A stretch of 37,895 nt of DNA. Source: an uncultured Oscillospiraceae bacterium (GTDB lineage Bacteria; Bacillota; Clostridia; Oscillospirales; Oscillospiraceae). The notes under the pieces are model-generated. The model was not told the DNA's origin, made no database searches, and saw only the letters and a program-made list of their open reading frames with translations. Location of the stretch: assembly GCA_900764755.1 (NCBI GenBank), contig CAAFPE010000111.1, positions 1 to 37,895 of the forward strand, in the 5' to 3' direction. Of this stretch, positions 7,814 to 15,002 are shown one piece after another. Each line of letters starts with the position of its first letter. Within the stretch, counting starts at the first letter, position 1. Made by a program: the position numbers and the translations under genes.

Positions 7814-8581
7814 ATGAGAATCGTAGTCAAAGTGGGGACCTCCACTCTGGCCCACGCCACGGGCCGGATGAACATCCGCCATGTAGAGGACCTGGTCAAG
7901 GTCCTCAGCGACCTGAAAAATGCAGGCCATGAGGTGATCCTGGTCTCCTCCGGCGCTATCGGCATGGGTGTCGGGAAGCTGAACCTGCCCGGAAAGCCCA
8001 GCGATATGCCTACCAAGCAAGCCGCCGCCGCAGTGGGCCAGTGTGAGCTGATGTACACCTATGACCGGCTGTTCCTCCAGTATAACCACACAGTGGCCCA
8101 GATCCTCCTCACCGGCGAGGATGTGGACCACGCCGAGCGTCGGCAGAACTTTGAAAACACCCTGGAGCGCCTGCTGGAGCTGGGGGCCCTGCCCATCATC
8201 AACGAGAACGACACCATCGCCACCGCTGAGATCAAGGTGGGGGACAATGACACGCTGGGAGCCATTGTGGCCTGTTCGGCCCATGCGGACCTGCTGGTCC
8301 TGCTCAGCGACATTGAGGGCCTGTATACCGCCGATCCCCGGAAGGATCCGGAGGCCCGGCTCATTCCCGTGGTGGAGGAGGTCACCCCGGAGATCGAGGG
8401 GCTGGCGGGCGGCGTGGGCTCCGGCCTGGGCACCGGCGGCATGGCTACCAAGCTTCGGGCCGCCAAAATGGTCACCGCCGCAGGCTGCGACATGATCATC
8501 ACCAACGGGGAGCGGCCCCAGGTGCTGTATGACGCAGCGGATGGAAAAGCGGTTGGAACCCGCTTTTGGGGGAAGAAATAA
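7814..8581 (+). CDS. proB: Glutamate 5-kinase, short form without PUA domain
   Basis: ATP-dependent phosphorylation of glutamate to glutamyl-5-phosphate, first step of proline synthesis. 255 residues covering only the amino acid kinase domain (VVKVGTSTL near the N terminus; LVSSGAIGMG; PIINENDTI; VGDNDTLGA; GTGGMATKLRAA). Well-studied bacterial ProB proteins of about 365 residues add a C-terminal PUA domain, absent here; shorter forms exist in some Firmicutes. ATG at 7814 follows AGGAAAGGGG. A TTG six bases upstream is in frame but less well placed. 61 bases downstream of proC. Confidence 0.93.
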   Translation: MRIVVKVGTSTLAHATGRMNIRHVEDLVKVLSDLKNAGHEVILVSSGAIGMGVGKLNLPGKPSDMPTKQAAAAVGQCELMYTYDRLFLQYNHTVAQILLTGEDVDHAERRQNFENTLERLLELGALPIINENDTIATAEIKVGDNDTLGAIVACSAHADLLVLLSDIEGLYTADPRKDPEARLIPVVEEVTPEIEGLAGGVGSGLGTGGMATKLRAAKMVTAAGCDMIITNGERPQVLYDAADGKAVGTRFWGKK

Positions 8582-8711
8582 GGTTTAAAACGATTGCAAA
8601 TCGGAGAATTATAGGTCTGAATTACAAAAAAGCAGTCGAGCCCCGGCCCATGGCCGCACCACAGGAGGGGTGGCGGGCCGGAGACGGAAAGACTTGAAGA
8701 GGGTGACATCA

Positions 8712-9968
8712 ATGACGACAATGGAACTGCTGAAGAAGGCCAGGGGAGCCAAGGGGGCCATGGCTCTGGCGGATACGGATCTGAAAAACCGGGCGCTGCT
8801 GGAGATGGCCAAGGCCCTGGAGGGCCGCACGGCGGACATCCTGGCCGCCAATGAGAAGGATCTGGAGGCGGCCCGGGGGATCATCTCTGAGGTGATGCTG
8901 GACCGGCTGGCCCTGAGCCCCGAGCGTATTGCCGGAATGGCCCAGGGAATGCGGGAGGTAGCTGCCCTACCCGACCCGGTGGGCACGGTGCTGTCCCGGG
9001 TGGAGCGGCCCAACGGACTGGTGATCGAAAAGACTGCCGTGCCTATGGGAGTCATTGCCATCATCTATGAGAGCCGCCCCAATGTCACCAGCGACGCCGC
9101 CGCCCTGGCCCTGAAGGCGGGCTCTGCCTGTGTGCTCCGGGGCGGCAAGGAGGCCCACCGCTCCGCCGCCGCCATCGTGGCCGCCTTGAAGGAGGGGCTG
9201 GCAGCCGCTGGTCTGCCGGAGGACGCTCTCCAGCTGGTGGAAGACACCAGCCGCACCTCCGCCAATGAACTGATGACGGCCAGCGGCTATGTGGACCTGC
9301 TCATCCCCCGGGGGGGCGCGGGCTTGATCCGGGCCTGCGTGGACAACGCCACCGTTCCGGTGATCGAGACAGGTACCGGCATCTGCCACATTTATGTGGA
9401 TCAGTGGGCCGATCAGGGAATGGCCCTGGACATTTTGGAGAATGCTAAGTGCTCCCGCCCCAGCGTGTGCAACGCCGCCGAGGTGTGCCTTGTGGACCGA
9501 AGGATTGCGGGAGAGTTCCTGCCCAAGCTGAAGGCGCGGCTGGTGGACAGCCGGGCGGCGGCTGGACAGCCTCCAGTGGAGCTGCGGCTGGACGAGGCGG
9601 CCGCCGCCGTCATTTGCGGCACGCCCGCTGGGGAGCGGGACTTTGACACCGAATTCCTGGACTATATCCTGGCTGTCCGGGTGGTGGACGGTGTAGAGGG
9701 GGCCGTTGCCCATATTGCCGCCCACTCCACCGGCCACTCCGAGTGCATCGTCACCGGTGACGAAAAGGCGGCCCATGCCTTCCAGCGGCAGGTGGACTCC
9801 GCCGCCGTGTACTGGAATGCCTCCACCCGCTTTACCGACGGCGGTGAGTTCGGCCTGGGCTGTGAAATGGGGATTTCCACTCAAAAACTCCACGCCCGGG
9901 GCCCTCTGGGGCTGGCGGAGCTGTGTACCTTTAAGTTTATTGCCCGGGGGAACGGCCAGATCCGGTAA
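8712..9968 (+). CDS. proA: Glutamate-5-semialdehyde dehydrogenase (gamma-glutamyl phosphate reductase)
   Basis: NADPH-dependent reduction of glutamyl-5-phosphate to the semialdehyde, second step of proline synthesis. 418 residues, the usual length. Seen: IYESRPNVTSDA, the catalytic cysteine region RPSVCNAAE, and EFGLGCEMGISTQKLHARGP near the C terminus. ATG at 8712 with GAGGGTGA upstream gives the standard N terminus; an upstream in-frame start at 8670 would add 14 basic residues and has no better site. 130 bases after proB; no terminator between them. Confidence 0.95.
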   Translation: MTTMELLKKARGAKGAMALADTDLKNRALLEMAKALEGRTADILAANEKDLEAARGIISEVMLDRLALSPERIAGMAQGMREVAALPDPVGTVLSRVERPNGLVIEKTAVPMGVIAIIYESRPNVTSDAAALALKAGSACVLRGGKEAHRSAAAIVAALKEGLAAAGLPEDALQLVEDTSRTSANELMTASGYVDLLIPRGGAGLIRACVDNATVPVIETGTGICHIYVDQWADQGMALDILENAKCSRPSVCNAAEVCLVDRRIAGEFLPKLKARLVDSRAAAGQPPVELRLDEAAAAVICGTPAGERDFDTEFLDYILAVRVVDGVEGAVAHIAAHSTGHSECIVTGDEKAAHAFQRQVDSAAVYWNASTRFTDGGEFGLGCEMGISTQKLHARGPLGLAELCTFKFIARGNGQIR

Positions 9969-9989
9969 ATATTTCTCCAACTTCCTCAC

Positions 9990-10018
9990 TTGTGTCTTTG
10001 TTCCGCACGCATTATAAT
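9990..10018 (+). promoter_or_regulatory. Promoter of the HD-domain gene
   Basis: -35 TTGTGT (9990-9995), 17-base spacer, -10 TATAAT (10013-10018). The leader carries a GC-rich 7-bp stem at 10064-10080. Confidence 0.65.
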
Positions 10019-10132
10019 AGAGGCAGGGCCGGACCGGCCAATGTTCTTTTGGATGCCGGCTCCCCGCGGCTGGGCCGCGGAGCTGTGTATCATATTCCAA
10101 CGACTGCCGTTTGACAGAAAGGACTGATTCCA

Positions 10133-10645
10133 TTGAACCATTATCTTGAGGAGTTCTGCCGGACCACGGAGGAGCTTTTGGGTTCCGATGCCGTACGCAT
10201 GATGGGACGGTGGAAGCACCACGGCCATATCAGCACGCTGGACCACTCCCTGTTTGTCGCCTACTGCTCGTACCGGGCTGCCCGCGCCCTGCGGCTGGAT
10301 GAGACTGCCGCAGCCCGGGCCGGCCTGCTCCACGACCTGTACCTCTACGACTCCCGGGACGCGTCTGCACACCCCGGCTGGCAGTGCTTCGACCACCCCC
10401 GCGCGGCCGCCCGAAACGCGGCGGAGCTCACCGCGCTCTCTGAAAAGGAGCGCAACATCATCCTGTCCCATATGTGGCCCTTAGGCGGCCAGCTTCCCCG
10501 CTCCTGGGAGGCCTGGCTGGTGGACCTGGTGGACACCCTGTGTGCCGGCCTGGAGCTGGCCCATATCTATCACCCCGGACGCCTGCGGGAGCGGCTCGGG
10601 GGCCAGCCTCTCCTGGAGGAGGAGCTGGCCGCAGTTCCCTGCTGA
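10133..10645 (+). CDS. HD-domain phosphohydrolase
   Basis: A 170-residue protein with the HD metal-binding fold: histidines in STLDHS (about residue 38), the HD pair in GLLHDLYLYD (about 67-68) and a later DLVDTL. Members hydrolyse nucleotides or phosphoesters; the substrate here cannot be told. It starts at TTG (10133) with AAAGGA 9 bases upstream; no ATG gives a full HD domain. Single gene with its own promoter and a strong hairpin behind it. Confidence 0.8.
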   Translation: MNHYLEEFCRTTEELLGSDAVRMMGRWKHHGHISTLDHSLFVAYCSYRAARALRLDETAAARAGLLHDLYLYDSRDASAHPGWQCFDHPRAAARNAAELTALSEKERNIILSHMWPLGGQLPRSWEAWLVDLVDTLCAGLELAHIYHPGRLRERLGGQPLLEEELAAVPC

Positions 10646-10649
10646 CCAG

Positions 10650-10686
10650 ATGACCGCCGTCCCGGCTGTACCGGGGCGGCGGTCAT
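10650..10686 (+). terminator. Strong hairpin after the HD gene
   Basis: A near-perfect stem beginning ATGACCGCC (10650-10658) and ending GGCGGTCAT (10678-10686), three bases after the HD stop codon. There is no T run, so termination is likely but not proven. Confidence 0.5.
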
Positions 10687-10775
10687 GCTGCGTTCTGAGG
10701 TATCTTGCCCCCAAATAAGAGAATCCTGACTTTTTAAAAATTTTTCGCGGATTGTGGCAAAAAGTCAGAAGGATA

Positions 10776-10784
10776 TGCTATAAT
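10776..10784 (+). promoter_or_regulatory. Extended -10 promoter of the glmU-prs region
   Basis: TGCTATAAT at 10776-10784 is a consensus extended -10 element. The -35 is poor (TGGCAA about 18 bases upstream), as is common for this class. Confidence 0.6.
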
Positions 10785-10865
10785 GGGAGCGGAAGAGAGA
10801 AAAACGGTCTTGGAAAGAGAACAGTTTCCCCTCTTTTTTGATTTTTCTCAGGAGGTAACCAGTTT

Positions 10866-11537
10866 ATGGATGATTTTACCGCAAAACGCCAGGCCCTGCT
10901 GGAGTCCGGCGTGCGGATGATGGACCCAGACGCCGTCTATGTGGAGGTGGGCGTCACGGTGGGAGCGGGAACCCTGCTCCTCCCCGGGACCATTCTGCGG
11001 GGGAACACGGTGGTGGGAGCAAACTGCGAGATCGGGCCCAACACCATGCTCACCGACTGTACTGTGGGGGATGGCGCTGTGATCAATTCCTCCCAGTGCA
11101 ATGAGAGCACCATTGAGGCCGGCGCCCATGTGGGCCCCTTCGCCTATATCCGCCCCAACTGCCATGTGGGCCGGGATGTAAAGGTGGGGGACTTTGTAGA
11201 ACTGAAAAACTCCACCATCGGGGACGGGACCAAGATCGCCCACCTCACCTATGTGGGGGACGCCGATGTGGGACGCCGGGTAAACTTCGGCTGCGGCACG
11301 GTGCTGGTCAACTATGACGGCAACCGGAAGTACCGCACCACCATCGGGGACGACTGCTTCATCGGCTGCAACACCAACCTGGTCTCTCCGGTCCATGTGG
11401 GGGACGGGGCCTACACCGCCGCCGGCTCCACCATCACGGAGGATGTGCCTGCCGACGCCCTGGCCATCGCCCGGGCCCGCCAGGTGGAGAAGCCGGGCTG
11501 GGCGGCCGCCCACCGGGCCAAGAAGCCACAGAAGTGA
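10866..11537 (+). CDS. GlmU-type acetyltransferase domain alone (left-handed beta-helix)
   Basis: 223 residues corresponding to the C-terminal half of GlmU: hexapeptide repeats of the left-handed beta-helix, the catalytic-histidine motif AHLTYVGDADVG (H126, matching H363 of E. coli GlmU), NYDG (149-152) and the C-terminal segment AAGSTITEDVPADALAIARARQ. This half acetylates glucosamine-1-phosphate with acetyl-CoA. The N-terminal uridylyltransferase half (GXGTRM motif, about 230 residues) is absent, and the upstream DNA does not encode it. The start is secure: ATG at 10866 behind AGGAGGTAA. Position before prs and pth matches gcaD in Bacillus, so this is probably the GlmU orthologue after loss of one domain, with the uridylyltransferase supplied elsewhere (inference). 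Confidence 0.88.
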   Translation: MDDFTAKRQALLESGVRMMDPDAVYVEVGVTVGAGTLLLPGTILRGNTVVGANCEIGPNTMLTDCTVGDGAVINSSQCNESTIEAGAHVGPFAYIRPNCHVGRDVKVGDFVELKNSTIGDGTKIAHLTYVGDADVGRRVNFGCGTVLVNYDGNRKYRTTIGDDCFIGCNTNLVSPVHVGDGAYTAAGSTITEDVPADALAIARARQVEKPGWAAAHRAKKPQK

Positions 11538-11659
11538 ACGAACCAAGCCCCGTGGCACTGGGCCGCAGATACAGAACATTGTGAGGACCGCAGGAAGCGA
11601 TAACAGGTGCTGCGCTCCCCTCTGGAGCGGGCGCCGCAATAAATGGAAGGAAGTTGAGT

Positions 11660-12646
11660 ATGATCACACACGGGAAGAGCATCAAGATTTTTACTGGCAA
11701 CTCCAATCCCAACCTGGCGAAGGCCATCTGCCAGGAGCTGGGGGTCCCTCTGGGCAACTCTGAGGTCGGGTCCTTTGCCGACGGCGAGAACTTTGCCTCC
11801 ATCTATGAGACCGTCCGCGGCGCGGACGTGTTCGTGGTCCAATCCACCTGCCCCTTTGAGAAGGATGGCCGTCTCCACTCGGTGAATGACTCCCTGATGG
11901 AGCTGCTCATTATGATCGACGCCCTGCGCCGGGCCTCTGCCGGCCGGATCACCGCCGTGGTCCCCTACTTCGGCTATGCACGCCAGGACCGCAAGACCAA
12001 GCCCCGCGATCCCATCTCTGCCAAGCTGGTGGCCAATATCCTCACCCGCGCCGGCGCGGACCGGGTGCTGACCATGGACCTGCACGCCAACCAGATCCAG
12101 GGCTTCTTCGACATCCCGGTGGATAATCTGCTGGGCTCCCCCATCTTTGTCAATGAGTTTATCCGCAAGTTTGCCGCCATTCAGGATGAGACCATGGTGG
12201 TCTCTCCCGACGTGGGCTCTGTGGCCCGCGCCCGCGCCTTTGCCCAGAAGCTGGGGATGCCTCTGGCCATCGTGGACAAGCGCCGCCAGAAGGCCAACTC
12301 CTCTGAGGTCATGAACATCATCGGCGACGTCACCGACAAGCACGTCATCCTTCTGGACGACATGGTGGACACCGGCGGATCCCTGTGCCACGCGGCCAAG
12401 GCCCTGGTGGACATCGGCAAGGCCAAGAGCGTCACCGCCTGTGCCACCCACGGCCTGCTCTCCGGCCCCGCCATCCAGCGCATCACCGACAGCGTGATCG
12501 ACGAGGTGGTGTTCCTGGACACCATCCCCCCCAAGGCCGGTGTCGCCGCCTGCGAGAAGATCCGTTACATCTCTGTGGCCCATATGTTCGCCGAGGCCAT
12601 CAGTCACATCTACGAGGAGACCTCTGTCTCCCGTCTGTTCTCCTGA
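11660..12646 (+). CDS. prs: Ribose-phosphate pyrophosphokinase
   Basis: Makes PRPP from ribose-5-phosphate and ATP for nucleotide, histidine and tryptophan synthesis. 328 residues. Seen: the metal-binding MDLHANQIQGFF, the flexible-loop KRRQ, and the PRPP-binding motif LLDDMVDTGG. ATG at 11660 is favoured by AGGA 8 bases upstream; an in-frame TTG at 11654 lies too close to that site. The leader (11600-11640) can form a hairpin. Neighbour order glmU-prs-pth is conserved in Firmicutes. Confidence 0.95.
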   Translation: MITHGKSIKIFTGNSNPNLAKAICQELGVPLGNSEVGSFADGENFASIYETVRGADVFVVQSTCPFEKDGRLHSVNDSLMELLIMIDALRRASAGRITAVVPYFGYARQDRKTKPRDPISAKLVANILTRAGADRVLTMDLHANQIQGFFDIPVDNLLGSPIFVNEFIRKFAAIQDETMVVSPDVGSVARARAFAQKLGMPLAIVDKRRQKANSSEVMNIIGDVTDKHVILLDDMVDTGGSLCHAAKALVDIGKAKSVTACATHGLLSGPAIQRITDSVIDEVVFLDTIPPKAGVAACEKIRYISVAHMFAEAISHIYEETSVSRLFS

Positions 12647-12664
12647 ATACCACCCTGCCGAACT

Positions 12665-12697
12665 GGAGGGGACGGGCGTCGCCCGTCTCCTCCTTTT
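12665..12697 (+). terminator. Terminator or attenuator between prs and pth
   Basis: A 13-bp stem (12665-12677 with 12681-12693, one G-T pair, 3-base loop) followed by TTTT. It sits 18 bases after the prs stop codon, so much of the prs transcript should end before pth. Confidence 0.75.
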
Positions 12698-12718
12698 CTG
12701 AGCGAAGAAAGGACGACC

Positions 12719-13312
12719 ATGTTTTTCCGAAAGAATACCGGCGGCGCCGAGTGGCTGCTGGTGGGTCTGGGGAATCCCGGGACCCAGTATGAGAATACCC
12801 GGCACAATGTGGGCTTTCTGGTGGCCGACGAGCTGGCCGAGCGGCAGAACGCCCCCATCCAGCGGCTGAGGTTCAAGGCGCTGACCAATCTGCTTACCAT
12901 TTCCGGGGAAAAGGTGCTGGTAATGAAGCCGGTGACCTATATGAATCTGTCCGGAGAGGCGGTGCGCCAGGCAGTTGATTTTTATAAGATCCCGCCGGAG
13001 CGGGTGCTGGTGGTGTCGGATGACACTGCACTGGCAGTGGGCCGTCTGCGCATCCGCAAGGGCGGCAGTGCCGGCGGACACAATGGACTAAAGAATATCA
13101 TACAACACCTGGGCACAGACCAGTTTCCCCGGATCCGGGTGGGTGTGGGGGAAAAGCCCCATCCCGACTATGACATGGCAGACTGGGTGCTGGGCAAATT
13201 CCAGGGGGAGGACAAGAAAGCCATCGATGGGGCGGTGAAGCGGGCCGCCGACGCGGTGGAGTGCCTTCTGAAGGAGGGCCCAGACCGGGCGATGAACCGC
13301 TTCAACGGATGA
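12719..13312 (+). CDS. pth: Peptidyl-tRNA hydrolase
   Basis: Releases tRNA from peptidyl-tRNA that has dropped off the ribosome. 197 residues. The catalytic histidine is in ENTRHNVGF (H29), the essential asparagine in TYMNLSGE, the aspartate in VSDDTALAVG (D101), and the GGSAGGHNGL loop is present. ATG at 12719 follows AAAGGA. It continues the gcaD-prs-spoVC gene order and leads into trmO 30 bases later. Confidence 0.95.
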   Translation: MFFRKNTGGAEWLLVGLGNPGTQYENTRHNVGFLVADELAERQNAPIQRLRFKALTNLLTISGEKVLVMKPVTYMNLSGEAVRQAVDFYKIPPERVLVVSDDTALAVGRLRIRKGGSAGGHNGLKNIIQHLGTDQFPRIRVGVGEKPHPDYDMADWVLGKFQGEDKKAIDGAVKRAADAVECLLKEGPDRAMNRFNG

Positions 13313-13341
13313 GGGGCCGCGCCCCAGAGGAGGGAAGCCTG

Positions 13342-14043
13342 ATGGCGGAACAGCACACGCTCCGGGTGATCGCCCGGATCCACAGCGATTTTCCCACAAA
13401 ATTCGGCATCCCGCGGCAGAGCGGCTTGGTGGAGGCGCTGCGCTCCGCGGTGGTCTTTGAGCCGGAGTACCGTAACCCGGACGCCCTGCGGGGACTGGAG
13501 GGCTTTTCTCACCTCTGGCTCATCTGGCAGTTCTCCCAGGCGGTGCGGGAAAACTGGTCCCCCACGGTGCGCCCCCCGCGCCTTGGGGGGAATGCCCGCA
13601 TGGGGGTGTTTGCCACCCGTTCTCCCTTCCGCCCCAACCCCATTGGCCTGTCCTGCGTCCGGCTGGAGCGGATCGAGCAGCATCCCCAGTGGGGGCCGGT
13701 GCTCTGGGTGGCGGGGGCCGACCTGATGGACGGCACTCCCATCTATGATGTGAAGCCCTATCTCCCCTACGCGGACTGCCGCCCCGAGGCGGCGGGGGGC
13801 TTTGCCAGCCAGCCCAAGGAGGCCAGCCTCCGGGTGGAGTGTCCCCCAGAGCTGCTGGAACCAGTGGAGGAGGAGCGCCGGGCCGCCCTGCTGGGGGTGC
13901 TGGCCCAGGATCCGCGCCCCACCTATCAGCACGACCCGGACCGGGTGTACGGTCTTGCCTTCGGCGGCTGGGAAGTGAAGTTCACTGTGGCGGAGGATGT
14001 GCTCACTGTCCGGGAGATCTTCCACCGGCGGCAGGAGCCCTGA
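13342..14043 (+). CDS. trmO: tRNA m6t6A37 methyltransferase (TsaA/TrmO family)
   Basis: A 233-residue protein of the YaeB/TsaA (UPF0066) family; E. coli TrmO uses S-adenosylmethionine to N6-methylate t6A at position 37 of ACY-decoding tRNAs. The family signature ATRSPFRPNPIGLS is at about residues 92-105, with GFSHLWLIWQF before it and DVKPYLPYAD after it. ATG at 13342 behind GGAGGGAAG is chosen; the frame open further upstream overlaps pth and is not coding. A SAM-independent function for some homologues cannot be excluded. Confidence 0.88.
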   Translation: MAEQHTLRVIARIHSDFPTKFGIPRQSGLVEALRSAVVFEPEYRNPDALRGLEGFSHLWLIWQFSQAVRENWSPTVRPPRLGGNARMGVFATRSPFRPNPIGLSCVRLERIEQHPQWGPVLWVAGADLMDGTPIYDVKPYLPYADCRPEAAGGFASQPKEASLRVECPPELLEPVEEERRAALLGVLAQDPRPTYQHDPDRVYGLAFGGWEVKFTVAEDVLTVREIFHRRQEP

Positions 14044-14095
14044 GCCGCGGGACAGACCGCAGTATATGCCCCGGCTCTGCGCTGGGAGACAGCAC

Positions 14096-14132
14096 AAAAG
14101 CACCGGCCTGTGTTCACAGGCCGGTGCTTTTT
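14096..14132 (+). terminator. Terminator between trmO and the convergent HAD gene
   Basis: A perfect 16-bp stem (14096-14111 with 14116-14131, loop GTTC) ends in a T run, while its left arm begins with four A. It should stop trmO transcription, and to a lesser degree leftward transcription from the HAD gene. Confidence 0.92.
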
Positions 14133-14173
14133 CCTGCATGGAGTGGATGGAGGATGGTTCCGCTGTATGGCTG

Positions 14174-14869
14174 TCATAAGATCTGTTGAATTTCAGCCAG
14201 ACTCCTCACAACGTGCTCCGCCCTGGATACATCCAGTGCAGGCACGGGCTCTTTTTGATAGAGGCAGGTGTGCATCCCATATCCCGCTCCACCCGCTATG
14301 TCCGAGGAGAGGGAATCTCCAATGATCATCGTCTCTTCAGGCAATAGGTTCGGAAACCCGCTGCCCCGCAATTCTTTGAAGCAGAAGTCAAAAAATGCTG
14401 CGCTTGGTTTTTGTGCACCGATTTGTGATGAAACGAAAAAGTGTGTGAAAAAATCATACATTTTTCCCACACGGAGCCGATTGATCTGCTGTTCATAGGG
14501 ACCGTTGCTGGCGATACACAGCCGATACCGATGGCTGAGGTATTCCAGCAGTTCCACAGCGCCCGGCTCAGGCACCGCGCTGGAAAACAGCTTGTCCCTG
14601 AAATATCGCTCAAAAATCCGGCCATCAAAGGAAATCCCAAGTGCGTGGAAGATCATATTCCATCGGATCTCGGTCAGTTCTTCAAAGGAGAGCGTCCCCT
14701 GCTCGATCTGTTCCCAAAGGCTGTTGTTGATCCGTTCAAATACAGGGAACATTGCTTCTGTATACGGTTTTAGGCCGTACTGTGCAAAACCATCTCTCAT
14801 GGCCTCTTTGACATATCCTGAAAAGCTCAGGAGGGTGTTGTCGATGTCGATCAAAACGACCTGGATCAT
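14174..14869 (-). CDS. HAD-superfamily hydrolase (YjjG-like phosphatase)
   Basis: 231 residues with all four HAD motifs: DIDNTLL near the N terminus (nucleophile and acid aspartates), IASNG (motif II), the lysine in AQKPSAAFF (motif III) and GDSLSSDIAGG (motif IV). The helical cap and overall order match subfamily IA, YjjG-type 5'-nucleotidases. The substrate is unknown. ATG at 14869 is chosen: a purine-rich site (GAGGAG) lies just upstream and the HAD motif then starts at the usual place. It is separated from the Mur-ligase gene by a strong hairpin and is probably its own unit. Confidence 0.85.
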   Translation of the reverse strand: MIQVVLIDIDNTLLSFSGYVKEAMRDGFAQYGLKPYTEAMFPVFERINNSLWEQIEQGTLSFEELTEIRWNMIFHALGISFDGRIFERYFRDKLFSSAVPEPGAVELLEYLSHRYRLCIASNGPYEQQINRLRVGKMYDFFTHFFVSSQIGAQKPSAAFFDFCFKELRGSGFPNLLPEETMIIGDSLSSDIAGGAGYGMHTCLYQKEPVPALDVSRAEHVVRSLAEIQQIL

Positions 14870-14946
14870 ATTGACCTGCTCCTCTCCTCTCTGCGATCTC
14901 ATGCAAGGAGTTTATCACACCGGAGGCCCTCCGCGCAAGCAGAATC

Positions 14947-14984
14947 AACACAGGCACAGCGGCTTCCACCGCTGTGCCTGTGTT
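14947..14984 (-). terminator. Hairpin after the Mur-ligase gene
   Basis: A perfect 16-bp stem (14947-14962 with 14969-14984, 6-base loop) begins 18 bases past the end of the Mur-ligase gene. There is no clean T run on either side, so it may act as a terminator or as a 3'-end stabiliser. Confidence 0.6.
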
Positions 14985-15002
14985 CGTTTTGTCTGAGGCA
15001 GG

